From NCBI GenBank assembly GCA_021825295.1, contig JAKAHV010000004.1, positions 52,000-115,999 on the forward strand: 64,000 nucleotides of DNA, written 5' to 3'. A program made the translations under genes and the position numbers. This stretch comes from Nitrospirota bacterium (GTDB lineage Bacteria > Nitrospirota > Thermodesulfovibrionia > Thermodesulfovibrionales > JdFR-88). Shown in pieces: positions 40,711-50,855 of this stretch (positions within the stretch are counted from its first letter, which is position 1; the number at the start of each line of letters is the position of its first letter). Below the pieces are notes generated by a model. That model searched no databases. It was not told the origin of the DNA and saw only the letters and a program-made list of their open reading frames with translations.

Positions 40711-41691
40711 ATGAGTTGCTCGCTCGACATCGTCATAGTCAACTGGAACACGAAGGGGCAGTTGAGGGAGTGCCTGGAATCCATCGCCGCCGCGGACATC
40801 AGGGGTTTTGAATTGCGCCGGGTGGTTGTGGTGGACAACGGCTCCACCGACGGTTCGGCCTCGGATACCGGGGGCATCGGGCTGCCGCTTGAGGTCATCC
40901 AAAACGGCAGGAACCTGGGGTTCGCCGCGGCCTGCAATCAGGGGGCGCGCGGATCGGAATCCGATTATCTGCTGTTCCTCAATCCGGACACCCGTGTTTA
41001 CAGGGATTCGTTGTGGAAGCCTGTTGCCTTCATGCAGGGGCCGGGCAGCGAAAAAACCGGCATTGCCGGCATACAGCTTGTGGACGAATCCGGCAGGGCG
41101 GCGGTCTCCTGCGCAAGGTTCCCCACCGTCTCGATGTACCTGTCGAAGATGACCGGATTGAGCGCCTTGTTCCCCCGCAGGTTTCCGTCTTATATGATGA
41201 CCGAATGGGATTATTCGGCCAGCGGGACAGTCGAACAGGTGATAGGCGCCTTTTTCCTCATCAGAAGGAGGCTGTTCGAAGAGCTTGGCCGCTTCGATGA
41301 ACGTTTTTTCGTTTATTTCGAGGAGGTGGATATTTCGTACAGGGCGGCCATGAACGGATGGAAGACCCAATATCTCGCGGATGTCCGGGCGTTCCATCGG
41401 GGGCAGGGCTCTTCCCACCAGGTCCAGGGGCTGCGGCTGTTTTACTCGCTGAGGAGCCGCATCCTTTACGGGCTCAAGCATTTTGACGGTTTCGAGGCTT
41501 TTTTGCTTATCGTCGCGACCCTGGGGATCGAGCCGGTCCCACGTATAATTATCTCCCTTATAAGGAGGTCCTCGCCTTTAGAAACTATCCGCGGCTATAT
41601 GTTATTATGGACGTGGTTTGTCCGTAATGCTTGGAGAAAACAGAAAAAAACAGGCAATATCAATCATTCAGAAGGAGAGATCGAGCTGTGA
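40711..41691 (+). CDS. Family 2 glycosyltransferase
   Basis: LDIVIVNWNTKGQLRECLESI, VVVDNGSTDGSA, FLNPDTRVYRDSL, FFVYFEEVDISYRAA. Confidence 0.92.
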   Translation: MSCSLDIVIVNWNTKGQLRECLESIAAADIRGFELRRVVVVDNGSTDGSASDTGGIGLPLEVIQNGRNLGFAAACNQGARGSESDYLLFLNPDTRVYRDSLWKPVAFMQGPGSEKTGIAGIQLVDESGRAAVSCARFPTVSMYLSKMTGLSALFPRRFPSYMMTEWDYSASGTVEQVIGAFFLIRRRLFEELGRFDERFFVYFEEVDISYRAAMNGWKTQYLADVRAFHRGQGSSHQVQGLRLFYSLRSRILYGLKHFDGFEAFLLIVATLGIEPVPRIIISLIRRSSPLETIRGYMLLWTWFVRNAWRKQKKTGNINHSEGEIEL

Positions 41692-42812
41692 TTCCGGTTT
41701 TTAAGCCAAAGATGAACAAGGCAGAGATACTGCCCGAACTGGAAAAAATATTTGATTCAGGATGGATCGGACTCGGTCCCAAAACATCCGAGTTTGAAGA
41801 AAAGTTCGCCGAATTCACCGGGACAAAATACGCGGTTGCCGTCAATTCGGCCACTGCGGCCCTGCATCTGGCGGTGCACGCCCTGGGGATAGGCGAAAAC
41901 GACGAGGTGATCGTGCCTTCCATGACTTTCGTCTCCACGGGCCTTGCCCCTCTTTATTGCGGGGCAAGGGCGGTCTTCGCGGACATCGAGGAGGACACCC
42001 TGTGCATTGACCCCGCGGACATCAAAAGAAAGATAACGGGCAGGACAAAGGCCATTATCCCGGTACATTTCGGCGGGCACGCATGCAGGATGGACGAGAT
42101 CATGGATATTGCGGCGCATCATAAACTCTCCGTCATCGAGGACACGGCCCACGGGTGCGGCGGCAGATACAGGGGCAGGATGCTGGGCTCGATAGGGCTC
42201 ATGGGATGTTTCAGTTTCCACGCGGTCAAGAACCTGCCCACGGGCGACGGCGGAATGATTACCACAAATGATGAGGGGCTTTACAACAGGCTCAGGAGTC
42301 TCAGGTGGGTCGGGATAAACAAGGACACCTGGAACAGGTCGTCCGGGGGGCAGTATTCATGGCAATATTCGGTGGACGAGCTTGGCTTTAAATGCCATAT
42401 GAACGACATCACCGCGGTCATCGGGCTTGCGCAGCTTAAGGTGCTTGAGGAGCACAACGAAATGCGCAGGCAAGTCGCGCGGCGTTATACCGAGGCGTTT
42501 GCGGAATTGCCCTGGGTCAGCACGCCGGTTGAAAAGGAATACTCCCGCAACGCATGGCACAATTACGTCGTGAAGGTGCCGTCAAGAAATGAGCTTAACG
42601 AATTCCTGAGGACAAGGGGCATCTCCACCGGCGTCCATTATGAGCCGATCCATCATTACGGGGTCTTTAAGGGAGACGCGGCCGGGGTCCCCGTCACCGA
42701 AAGGGTGTGGGAAAGCCTGCTGACCCTGCCGTTGTTCCCCGACCTCACGGACGCCGAGTTCCGGCAGGTGATTGAAGGCATCAGGGACTTTGCCAGGGAA
42801 GCCGTGTTATGA
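41688..42812 (+). CDS. DegT/DnrJ/EryC1/StrS aminotransferase
   Basis: VNSATAALHLAVHALGIGENDEVIVPSMTFVST, VIEDTAHGCGG, FSFHAVKNLPTGDGGMI; GTG start overlapping the previous stop. Confidence 0.94.
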   Translation: MIPVFKPKMNKAEILPELEKIFDSGWIGLGPKTSEFEEKFAEFTGTKYAVAVNSATAALHLAVHALGIGENDEVIVPSMTFVSTGLAPLYCGARAVFADIEEDTLCIDPADIKRKITGRTKAIIPVHFGGHACRMDEIMDIAAHHKLSVIEDTAHGCGGRYRGRMLGSIGLMGCFSFHAVKNLPTGDGGMITTNDEGLYNRLRSLRWVGINKDTWNRSSGGQYSWQYSVDELGFKCHMNDITAVIGLAQLKVLEEHNEMRRQVARRYTEAFAELPWVSTPVEKEYSRNAWHNYVVKVPSRNELNEFLRTRGISTGVHYEPIHHYGVFKGDAAGVPVTERVWESLLTLPLFPDLTDAEFRQVIEGIRDFAREAVL

Positions 42813-43945
42813 AAATACTGTTTTTGACTTTTGGCCCTCCTATTATTGCAAGTTCGAGGACGAGGGTTTATCAATACCTGCCTTTTTTCCGGAACGACGG
42901 GACAGACTTCAGGATAATCCCCGCCTTCACAGGCGTGCCGTACCGGTTAAGGGGCTCCCTGTCATCCGGCGCCGGCGCGCTTCGGAGGGCAAGAGGTTTT
43001 CTGCTGAAGGTGAACATATGGTTCTGGAACATATTCAACGTATTTTTTTCCGTGTTCCAGATCGCGCGGGCCTTTTTTGCTTCGGTCGTCTTTTCGTATG
43101 ACATAGTGTTTGTCCAGAAGGTTTTCCTGCCTTTGCCGGTTTTGAAGATTCTCCGGTTTTTCGGCAAGAAGCTGGTCTTCGATTTCGATGACGCCATATA
43201 CACCCAGAAGGGCATTTTCAGGAACAAGACCCGGTTTGACAAGGCGATCCGCCTTTATGACCTGGTAGTGCTGGAAAATGAAGAAACGGCGAATTATGTG
43301 CGGGGAAAAGGAGTTGAAAATATCCTTACCATCACCGGCCCTATCGACATCAACAGATACAGAGGGCGAAATCCATCCGGCGGGGGGAAAGTAATAGCGG
43401 GATGGATAGGCAGCCCGTCTTCCCAGCAGTATCTGCGCATGATTAAAGACGTATGCGCCAGGCTGTGCAAAAAATATCCCCAGCTTTATTTCGAGACAAT
43501 CGGCGCCGGAGACCTTGAAATGGAGGGTGTGAGGCTTATACGGAAACGCTGGAGCCTTGAATCCGAGGTGGAGGACCTGAAGGATTTTGACATCGGCGTC
43601 ATGCCGCTGCCGGATGACGAGTTTTCGAGGGGAAAGGGCGGATACAAATTGCTTCAGTACATGTCCATGGGCATTCCGGGGTGCGCCTCTCCGGTAGGTA
43701 TAAACGCCATGCTTGTGGAAGACGGGGTGAACGGTTTTCTGGCCGGGGACGAAGACCAGTGGTTCACGAAGATTTCCCGCCTGGTAGAGGACACCCCGCT
43801 CAGGGAAAGGATGGGCGCAAACGGCAGGGCGGCGGTCGAGAAATTATATTCCTTCGAGGCGGCATACCCGCGGCTTAAACAATCCCTCGGGGCTTTATGC
43901 CGGTCCGGGCGGCAGTCCACGAGTCTCCCCTGCGAGAGCAAATAG
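42809..43945 (+). CDS. Glycosyltransferase family 1/4
   Basis: KLVFDFDDAIYT, IAGWIGSPSSQQYLRMIKDV, LLQYMSMGIPGCASPVGIN. Confidence 0.85.
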   Translation: MKILFLTFGPPIIASSRTRVYQYLPFFRNDGTDFRIIPAFTGVPYRLRGSLSSGAGALRRARGFLLKVNIWFWNIFNVFFSVFQIARAFFASVVFSYDIVFVQKVFLPLPVLKILRFFGKKLVFDFDDAIYTQKGIFRNKTRFDKAIRLYDLVVLENEETANYVRGKGVENILTITGPIDINRYRGRNPSGGGKVIAGWIGSPSSQQYLRMIKDVCARLCKKYPQLYFETIGAGDLEMEGVRLIRKRWSLESEVEDLKDFDIGVMPLPDDEFSRGKGGYKLLQYMSMGIPGCASPVGINAMLVEDGVNGFLAGDEDQWFTKISRLVEDTPLRERMGANGRAAVEKLYSFEAAYPRLKQSLGALCRSGRQSTSLPCESK

Positions 43946-43958
43946 CCTTAAGCTCAAA

Positions 43959-45191
43959 ATGCCGGTCAAGACGGTTTTCAGGCATCATCCAGGCGGCGGT
44001 CGCGAGGCTGGAAACGGCGGTCCGCCTGCCGGAGGGCGGAACGGGCAGGGGGGCCGGCCCAGGTGCGCCGTCTACGTTGCCAACACCTCCTGGTACCTCT
44101 ACAATTTCCGGCTCTCCCTGATGCAGCGGATGGCCAACGAGGGATGGCGGGTCATAGCCGCCGCCCCAAGGGACGGATATTCAAGCCGCCTTACGGAAAG
44201 TGGCATCCTGTATTATCCATTGCCGATGTCCCGGAAGGGTATGAACCCCCTGGCGGAAATTGCGCTTCTATTGCGCCTTTACAGGCTCTATGCCAGGGAG
44301 CATCCGGCGCTGGCGCATCACTTTACCATGAAACCCGTTATTTACGGAACGATTGCGGCCCGGCTGGCCGGAGTGGCCGCGATTGTCAACGCGGTTACCG
44401 GGCTCGGCTATATTTTTTCCAGCAATGGGGCAAAAGCGCGGGTTTTGCGGGGCGTGGTAAGCCGTGCGATGCGTTTCATCATGGACGCGGACAATATAAG
44501 GGTCATATTCCAGAACCCGGACGACAGGGATGTGTTTGTCTCCGGGGGCCTTTTGGATCCGGGGCGCGCGGTGATGATCCGCGGCTCCGGAGTTGACGTG
44601 GACAAGTTCACGCCGTCTCCCGAGCGTGAGGGCGGTCCCGTGGTGCTGCTTTGCGCCCGGATGCTCAGGAGCAAGGGTGTGGAGGAATTGGTAGAGGCGG
44701 CTCGCCATCTGCGGAAAATGAATATGCCGGGACAAATAGTTTTGGCCGGGCAATCCGATCCCGGCAATCCGGAAGCCATATCGGAAGATCAATTGAGGCA
44801 GTGGGACGAGGAGGGTATAGTCCGGTGGCTGGGCCACAGGGATGACATGCCAAAAATTTACGCCGGCGCGCATATAATAGCGCTGCCTTCCTACAGGGAA
44901 GGGGTCCCTCGCACTTTGCTGGAGGCTGCGGCATGCGGCCGCGCTATTGTGGCCACCGACGTGCCGGGGTGCAGGGAAATCGTCCGCCACGGTGAAAACG
45001 GACTGCTGGTGCCGGCCAGAAACCCCAGGGCGCTCAGCCTGGCCTTGAAGACGCTGATGGAGGACCCCTGTTTGCGCCTGCGGATGGGGGCGAAGAGCCG
45101 TGAAATCGCCGTCTCGGAATTCGCACAGGAGCATGTTATTGACCTGACATTGGAAGTATACGCAGGCTTGTGCGGGAGCTTGCCGCACTGA
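43959..45191 (+). CDS. Glycosyltransferase family 4
   Basis: YVANTSWYLYNFRLSLMQRMANEGW...; IIALPSYREGVPRTLLEAAACGRAIVATDVPGCREIV. Confidence 0.93.
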   Translation: MPVKTVFRHHPGGGREAGNGGPPAGGRNGQGGRPRCAVYVANTSWYLYNFRLSLMQRMANEGWRVIAAAPRDGYSSRLTESGILYYPLPMSRKGMNPLAEIALLLRLYRLYAREHPALAHHFTMKPVIYGTIAARLAGVAAIVNAVTGLGYIFSSNGAKARVLRGVVSRAMRFIMDADNIRVIFQNPDDRDVFVSGGLLDPGRAVMIRGSGVDVDKFTPSPEREGGPVVLLCARMLRSKGVEELVEAARHLRKMNMPGQIVLAGQSDPGNPEAISEDQLRQWDEEGIVRWLGHRDDMPKIYAGAHIIALPSYREGVPRTLLEAAACGRAIVATDVPGCREIVRHGENGLLVPARNPRALSLALKTLMEDPCLRLRMGAKSREIAVSEFAQEHVIDLTLEVYAGLCGSLPH

Positions 45192-46243
45192 TGGAAGCCC
45201 CGATGAATAACGGCATGCCGGATATTGCCCTGGAAAACAATATTGCCCTGGAAAACAGGGGATGCCCCATCGGGTGTGACGGAGGGGATGATATAGTGCT
45301 TTCAGGCCATGACCGTCTCCACGGACTGCCGGGCGAATTTACGCTTGTCAGGTGCCGCCGCTGCGGACTGATGCGCACAAATCCCCGTCCTACCCCGGAG
45401 ACAATCGGACTTTACTATCCTGATGATTACGGCCCCTATCAGGGCACGCGCGTTGACCTCTCGGATGTCTCTTCCCGGCGGCGCGCCTACTCCTATCTGA
45501 AACGCCTGGGGCGCGCGGCGCTTCAGACCAACACCCAGTGCCTGCCGGATTTGCCGCCAGGCCGGATGCTGGAGATCGGCTGCGCTTCCGGCTCCTTTAT
45601 GCACGAGATGGCGGCCAGGGGATGGGAAGTGGAGGGGGTGGAGTTCTCCAGCCATGCCGCCGAATCCGCCAGGGCGCTGGGGTATCCGGTCTACGCGGGC
45701 GCGCTCGAATCCGCTCCGGACCCCGGTAAACCTTATGATCTTGTTGTGGGATGGATGGTGATGGAACACCTGCATGACCCCGTAGGGGCCCTCAGAAAAT
45801 TGCATAAATGGGTAAAGCCCGGCGGCTGGCTGGCCGTCTCGGTGCCAAACGCGGCGGCGCTGGAGTTCAGGTTCTTCAAGACCGCCTGGTACGCCCTGCA
45901 GCTTCCGACGCACCTCTACCATTACACGCCGCGCACGCTCGGACTCGTCCTGCAGAAGGGGGGATGGCGCATGGAAGGTTTAAGGCACCAGCGGGTGATA
46001 AGGAATCTCGTCTCAAGCACGGGCTATCTTCTGCAGGACAGGAAAAAATTGCTGAAATTGGCGGAGTTGCTGGTTGATTTCCCCGAAAGGGCCGGCACGA
46101 AAGGCAAGATGGCGCTGTATCCGTTTGCCTATATCCTGAGCCTCTTTGGACAAACAGGAAGAATGACGGTGTGGGCAAGGCGCAGCGATGATTTAAGCGG
46201 CCCGGGCACGAAAGGCCGGACGAACAGCCTTACCGGTCAGTGA
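45191..46243 (+). CDS. Class I SAM-dependent methyltransferase with N-terminal zinc-ribbon-like region
   Basis: VRCRRCGLMRTNPRPTPETIGLYY, MLEIGCASGSFMHEMAARGWEVEGVE, GWMVMEHLHDP. Confidence 0.9.
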   Translation: MEAPMNNGMPDIALENNIALENRGCPIGCDGGDDIVLSGHDRLHGLPGEFTLVRCRRCGLMRTNPRPTPETIGLYYPDDYGPYQGTRVDLSDVSSRRRAYSYLKRLGRAALQTNTQCLPDLPPGRMLEIGCASGSFMHEMAARGWEVEGVEFSSHAAESARALGYPVYAGALESAPDPGKPYDLVVGWMVMEHLHDPVGALRKLHKWVKPGGWLAVSVPNAAALEFRFFKTAWYALQLPTHLYHYTPRTLGLVLQKGGWRMEGLRHQRVIRNLVSSTGYLLQDRKKLLKLAELLVDFPERAGTKGKMALYPFAYILSLFGQTGRMTVWARRSDDLSGPGTKGRTNSLTGQ

Positions 46244-46253
46244 AAGGCATTTT

Positions 46254-47459
46254 CTATCTCTGTAACGTGCGGACTGGAGCCTGGATCATTGTTTTTGTGC
46301 CGTGATCTGTTAATCTTCCAATCTCAGCGCCAAATATCATATTGACTCCCTGCCCCGGGTCGGATGGATCGATCATAAAATCCGCTTTTCTGTTGGCCTC
46401 ATTAAGGTCACCGCCCAAAAAAACTTCCCAGTGTGCTGCATGACTCAGGTGTACGCCGTATCCGTGATTCAATTCTGCAAGCGTACCAATAAAAGTATTC
46501 GCTCCGCCCATATTTATATAAAGTCCGTCCTGTCCATTGTTAATGACCTGAAGGCTTGTGGAGGTGCCGGCATTGGCGTTGGCGGGGTTTAAGTAACTGG
46601 AGTTGTCGTCGTCGATAGTGACCCCATTGCGCCCATTGCCGACAGAAATGACCGAGTCTATCCGCCATTCGTTTTGATTTCCTCCAGGGTTATCTTGTCC
46701 GATCCGTATTCCGTCACGTCCCATTCTTGAGATTCCGATTTTTTCCAAAACAATATTAGTTGCATCAGGACCCGCTACCTGGATGCCGTCTCCGCGATTG
46801 CCATCCTGCCCTTTAAGCCAAAATCGTTCCAGGATAGACCCGGTGCCCGAAACGGATATGGCAGGCCCGTTGAGCCTCGCCGCCTTCAGTATCATTGTAG
46901 CGGCGGTGCCGATGGATCCATAACCGCCTGCACCGTGAAAGAAAATTTTCTTGTATATTCTCACCGTATTGGCAATTAGGTAATTCCCGGAAAGCAACGA
47001 TACTTCCCCTCCATTGGCGGGCAGCGCCGCAATAGCTGAATTTATGGCGCGGCTGTCATCCGCAACCCCGTCGCCTTTTGCTCCCCACCACTGCGGAAAG
47101 ACTTTTTCAACGCTCCCATTGCCGAAACTCACCTCCCCGGGTTTGAACCCGCTGAATACCCGGTACAATCCGGCTGAAAAAGGCCCGTTTATCGCAATCG
47201 TGTGGTTGGCTGTTTTTACGATCGAGCCCCCATGCGCGACAACTATGCCGACATTCGCGGGGACTGCAAGACTTGCTTCGAGTCTTTCCCCAGTGGAAAT
47301 TGTTACAACGCCGCCTGTCCTGGCCGCAGCCTCTACGGCGCTGTTGAGGCTCAGGGGACCACCAGCCGCCAAAACACTCCGGTTCACGGCCGGAGAAAAG
47401 ACAAAAATAATAAGTGCGATTAAAATTTTGATGCCGCGCCTCATGCTTTTTTTATACAA
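46254..47459 (-). CDS. Secreted right-handed beta-helix / pectate-lyase-superfamily protein (copy 1)
   Basis: WWGAKGDGVADDSRAINSAIAALPANGGEVSLLSGNYLI; signal peptide. Paralogue at 49326. Confidence 0.82.
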   Translation of the reverse strand: MYKKSMRRGIKILIALIIFVFSPAVNRSVLAAGGPLSLNSAVEAAARTGGVVTISTGERLEASLAVPANVGIVVAHGGSIVKTANHTIAINGPFSAGLYRVFSGFKPGEVSFGNGSVEKVFPQWWGAKGDGVADDSRAINSAIAALPANGGEVSLLSGNYLIANTVRIYKKIFFHGAGGYGSIGTAATMILKAARLNGPAISVSGTGSILERFWLKGQDGNRGDGIQVAGPDATNIVLEKIGISRMGRDGIRIGQDNPGGNQNEWRIDSVISVGNGRNGVTIDDDNSSYLNPANANAGTSTSLQVINNGQDGLYINMGGANTFIGTLAELNHGYGVHLSHAAHWEVFLGGDLNEANRKADFMIDPSDPGQGVNMIFGAEIGRLTDHGTKTMIQAPVRTLQR

Positions 47460-47495
47460 GATTCACCGCAATAAAGACAAGCGGGGAGCGACGGT

Positions 47496-47691
47496 GGGCC
47501 TGCGTCAGTTTTGTGGGGCTGGCATCTGCTTGTTCCTGGAGAGAAGCGAAGAGCGTACGGACACGGCGGGCCGCATCTTGACAATGGCTTGATATTCGCC
47601 CTTGGCGGCGGGATTTACGTCCGGAACCGCGCGCTCAAACGGAAGGAGCGGGCAGATACCCGCCTTGCCCCCACAAATCTGACGCAGGCCC
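47496..47691. mobile_element. MITE-like family A (copy A2)
   Basis: Termini GGGCCTGCGTCAGttTTGTGGGG and CCCCACAAATCTGACGCAGGCCC are inverted. Internal homology to 60817..61017. Confidence 0.8.
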
Positions 47692-47765
47692 TACCCCGGC
47701 AGGCCATTTGACAGTTATTGGTGGCGTATGGTAAAAATATGCAAACTTTTTTTAGGAGGGACGTT

Positions 47766-48239
47766 ATGCGCAAGCTTTTGTTGGCAGCCTTGCTGGTTTT
47801 CTCCTTGACAGGAGTGGCTTTTGCAGGGGGTGGGGTCAATGTGACGCTGTCCTGCCCGTCTTATGTCCGTTATCTTACTGGCTCCAATACACTCTACGTA
47901 TCCGCCACACTTAGTAATTACGACTGCAGCAACCCCGTTTATGTGCAGAGGTACACCTCCGCGCTTATTGCAAATGGCGGCGGCTCATTCGGCGCGCTCA
48001 GCGTATACGGTCCGTACCCCATGGCATTGTCGTCTCTCGTTTCTGTGCCCGTTGCAACCTGTGACTGTTCCAGCGGCCCTTGCTATCCGACATCTCCCGG
48101 AACGAAGACGATCAGCGGCATTCCAGTTGTGACTATTCCCAACGCTACTGGAAAGATGGCGATAGCTAATATTGAATTCATAACCACCGACGGCAACGCG
48201 AAAGGCAGCGGCACCTGCATGGTAAGCATCCAGCCATAA
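47766..48239 (+). CDS. Small secreted protein, unknown function
   Basis: MRKLLLAALLVFSLTGVAFAGG signal peptide; Cys-containing extracellular-type composition. Confidence 0.7.
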   Translation: MRKLLLAALLVFSLTGVAFAGGGVNVTLSCPSYVRYLTGSNTLYVSATLSNYDCSNPVYVQRYTSALIANGGGSFGALSVYGPYPMALSSLVSVPVATCDCSSGPCYPTSPGTKTISGIPVVTIPNATGKMAIANIEFITTDGNAKGSGTCMVSIQP

Positions 48240-48278
48240 GTTTTTTTGAAATAAGATAAAATATCGTCTGATCGGAGA

Positions 48279-48306
48279 GGGTGCCCCCTGGGCACCCGTC
48301 TTTTTT
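48279..48306 (+). terminator. Intrinsic terminator
   Basis: GGGTGCCC-cct-GGGCACCC followed by gtctttttt. Confidence 0.85.
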
Positions 48307-48310
48307 GGGG

Positions 48311-49282
48311 ATGCCGTATAAAAGATTGATATTCGGGTGCATCCTTCTGGTTTTTTCCGCCGGAGCGCTCTTTTTCGCGGTCCCCAGGCATGCCTCCAAC
48401 GAAGGCATGCACTCCCAGCCGCCTCATGCCCGCGCGCCTCGTGATTTCGACAGTTTCAGGATCAACGATCTCTCCATGGTCGAGAAAAAAGGTAACAGCG
48501 TCCTTTTCTCCCTCAGCGCGAAACAGGTCGTCCACAGGAAAAGGCGCAACGATTTTTTTGTCTACAACAATATCAAGGAGATTTACATGCGGGATGTCCG
48601 GCTGGACATCTATCCCGGCACGGCGGAGGTCACGGCGGCGGTCACGGCGGGGGCGGACCATACGGTGAAACAGATTGCCCCCGCCCGTCCGCGCCGCGCA
48701 ACGGAAAGGCCACGTTTTGTAAAGAAAGACATCTCCATCCCCGCGAAGGACATCGGCGGCATTTTCCATAATTTGAGCGATTCCACGCCAATCAAACGGT
48801 ATCTGAGCGGCCATCCCGATATCGATTTGAACCTGCTGTCACGGCTCCTGATGGAAAATATGGTGATGGTTTTTCATCTTGGAGACGGCAAAACGCTGTC
48901 CATCAGCGCGGGGGGGGCCATATTGAACCTGGATGATCTCCAGAACATGATATTCATAGACAATGTCGTAATCACCGGATCGGACGGCTATAGAATTGAA
49001 ACTGACAAGTGCATATGGTCCAGGAAATTCCACGGCATATTGTTCCCCCACGGATACACTGCCAGCAGAAGAGAGGTGCATGGCGGTCATTTTTTCCTTG
49101 TGAGCCGGGGCGGTGTTCTTAGCCGGACCGCCCATGTCCCGAAGGTAAATTACGTAGACCTGCTGGGGCAAAGGGAAAAGGAGCTTATTGACAGGCTGGG
49201 CAAATACCTCCCGGGTTATCTTCAGCTCATTCTGAAAAGCAGAGAGGAGTTTTTAGGCGCGTCATCGAAGCCGGCGCTTTAA
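48311..49282 (+). CDS. LptC-like / LPS-export-associated periplasmic protein (tentative)
   Basis: N-terminal TM MPYKRLIFGCILLVFSAGALFF, then beta-rich region with INDLSMVEKKGNSVLFSLSAKQV and DNVVITGSDGYRIETDK. Confidence 0.55.
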   Translation: MPYKRLIFGCILLVFSAGALFFAVPRHASNEGMHSQPPHARAPRDFDSFRINDLSMVEKKGNSVLFSLSAKQVVHRKRRNDFFVYNNIKEIYMRDVRLDIYPGTAEVTAAVTAGADHTVKQIAPARPRRATERPRFVKKDISIPAKDIGGIFHNLSDSTPIKRYLSGHPDIDLNLLSRLLMENMVMVFHLGDGKTLSISAGGAILNLDDLQNMIFIDNVVITGSDGYRIETDKCIWSRKFHGILFPHGYTASRREVHGGHFFLVSRGGVLSRTAHVPKVNYVDLLGQREKELIDRLGKYLPGYLQLILKSREEFLGASSKPAL

Positions 49283-49325
49283 TTTTTTAAAAACGCGGCC
49301 TTTCTCCCTGGCCGGGTTTCACTGA

Positions 49326-50687
49326 CTAAGGCGCGGCCTGGACCACGGTGTCCGCGCCGTTGTCTATGAATTTTCCCGTATCGGAGCCGAATATCATATT
49401 GCCGCCCTGCCCCGGATAGGAGGCATCGATGATAAAATCCGCCGCCGTATTGCCCTCGTTCATGTCGCCGCCGAAAAAGGCCTCCCAGTGGGCCGCGGGG
49501 CCCAAATGCACGCCATACCGCCGGTTCCTTTCGGCAAGAGTGCCCATGAATGAGTTCGCCCCTCCCATATTTATATAGAGGCCGTCCTGCCTGTTGCTGA
49601 TGGCCTGCAAGTTTATGGAGGTCCCGGAATTGGCGTTGGCGGGGTTTAGGTAACTGGAGTTGTCGTCGTCGATAGTGACCCCGTTGCGGCCGTTGGCGAC
49701 AGAGATGACCGTATCAATCCGCCATCCGTTTTGATTGCCTCCCGGGGCGTCCTGTCCGATCCGTATTCCGTCTCGGCCCTGGTTGGCGACTGCCAGGTCC
49801 CTCAGGACAACTCTTCCGGCATCCGCCCCCGCCACTACAATGCCGTCGCCGCCATTGCCGCTTTCGCCTGTCAGCCAGAATCTCTCCAGGACGCATGCGT
49901 CCGCGGCAACGGATATCCCCGGCCCGTTGAGAGCGGACGCCTTTGTTATTGTCGTGGCGGCATTGCCTCCCGAGGTGTATCCGCCGTCCCCGTGGAAAAA
50001 AACCTTTTTGTTTATTCTCACTGTATTGGCTATCAGGTAATTTCCAGCCGCCAAAGATATTTCCCCGCCATAGGCCGGCAGGGCGGCGACTGCCGAATTT
50101 ATTGCCCCGCTGTCATCCGCGACGCCATCTCCCCGTGCTCCCCACCACTCCGCATAGACTTCCTGGACGTTGCCTTCCCCGAATGTGATGTCGCCGGCCC
50201 TAAACCCGCTGAATACCTGGTAAAGCCCGGCAGAAAACGGGCCGTTTATGGTCAGCTTATAGTTGGAGGTATTGATAATCGAACCTCCGTTTTCAATGAC
50301 CAGCGAGATATTGGACGGCACTACCAGGTCCGCGGTAAGCGTTTGCGGACTGGAAACCGTGATGGTGATATTCGCCGACGCCGCGTTGGCAACGGCCGCG
50401 TTGATGCTGGGGTAGTCTCCGGCGTTTACCGGGCCGCTCAGGCCGGCAACAGGGTCGGCGGCGGGACTTTGACCGTCCCCACCGCAGCCGGTCAGGACAA
50501 GAAGCGGGCTGAAGGCAAAAAACAATAGGGCAACGGCGGCAAGGACATCGTGCCTGTTTTGATTTTTTCTCGCGGCATAAGAAACGTTCAGCATGCAGGC
50601 CTCGCAAAGGGGAATCCCCGGTTTATGCTGCAAAGCCGCCCAGTGAAAGATGGAAAAGTGAAGATCGCCTGCCCATGAAATACGCAA
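49326..50687 (-). CDS. Secreted right-handed beta-helix / pectate-lyase-superfamily protein (copy 2)
   Basis: WWGARGDGVADDSGAINSAVAALPAYGGEISLAAGNYLIANTVRINKKVFFHG. Paralogue of 46254..47459. Confidence 0.82.
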   Translation of the reverse strand: MRISWAGDLHFSIFHWAALQHKPGIPLCEACMLNVSYAARKNQNRHDVLAAVALLFFAFSPLLVLTGCGGDGQSPAADPVAGLSGPVNAGDYPSINAAVANAASANITITVSSPQTLTADLVVPSNISLVIENGGSIINTSNYKLTINGPFSAGLYQVFSGFRAGDITFGEGNVQEVYAEWWGARGDGVADDSGAINSAVAALPAYGGEISLAAGNYLIANTVRINKKVFFHGDGGYTSGGNAATTITKASALNGPGISVAADACVLERFWLTGESGNGGDGIVVAGADAGRVVLRDLAVANQGRDGIRIGQDAPGGNQNGWRIDTVISVANGRNGVTIDDDNSSYLNPANANSGTSINLQAISNRQDGLYINMGGANSFMGTLAERNRRYGVHLGPAAHWEAFFGGDMNEGNTAADFIIDASYPGQGGNMIFGSDTGKFIDNGADTVVQAAP

Positions 50688-50855
50688 GAAAAATGCCCGC
50701 CAATTAACCTGCTGATAAAACGGTTTTTTTCAGGAAGGGGCGGCAGGCGCAACCGGAAAACCTGTTTCCTTTGGAAACACGGCAGTGTTTCCTTTTGGCC
50801 CGGAATCAACGGGTTGGATTTTTGCCTCTGTTATAATTACGAATAAATCAAAAAT

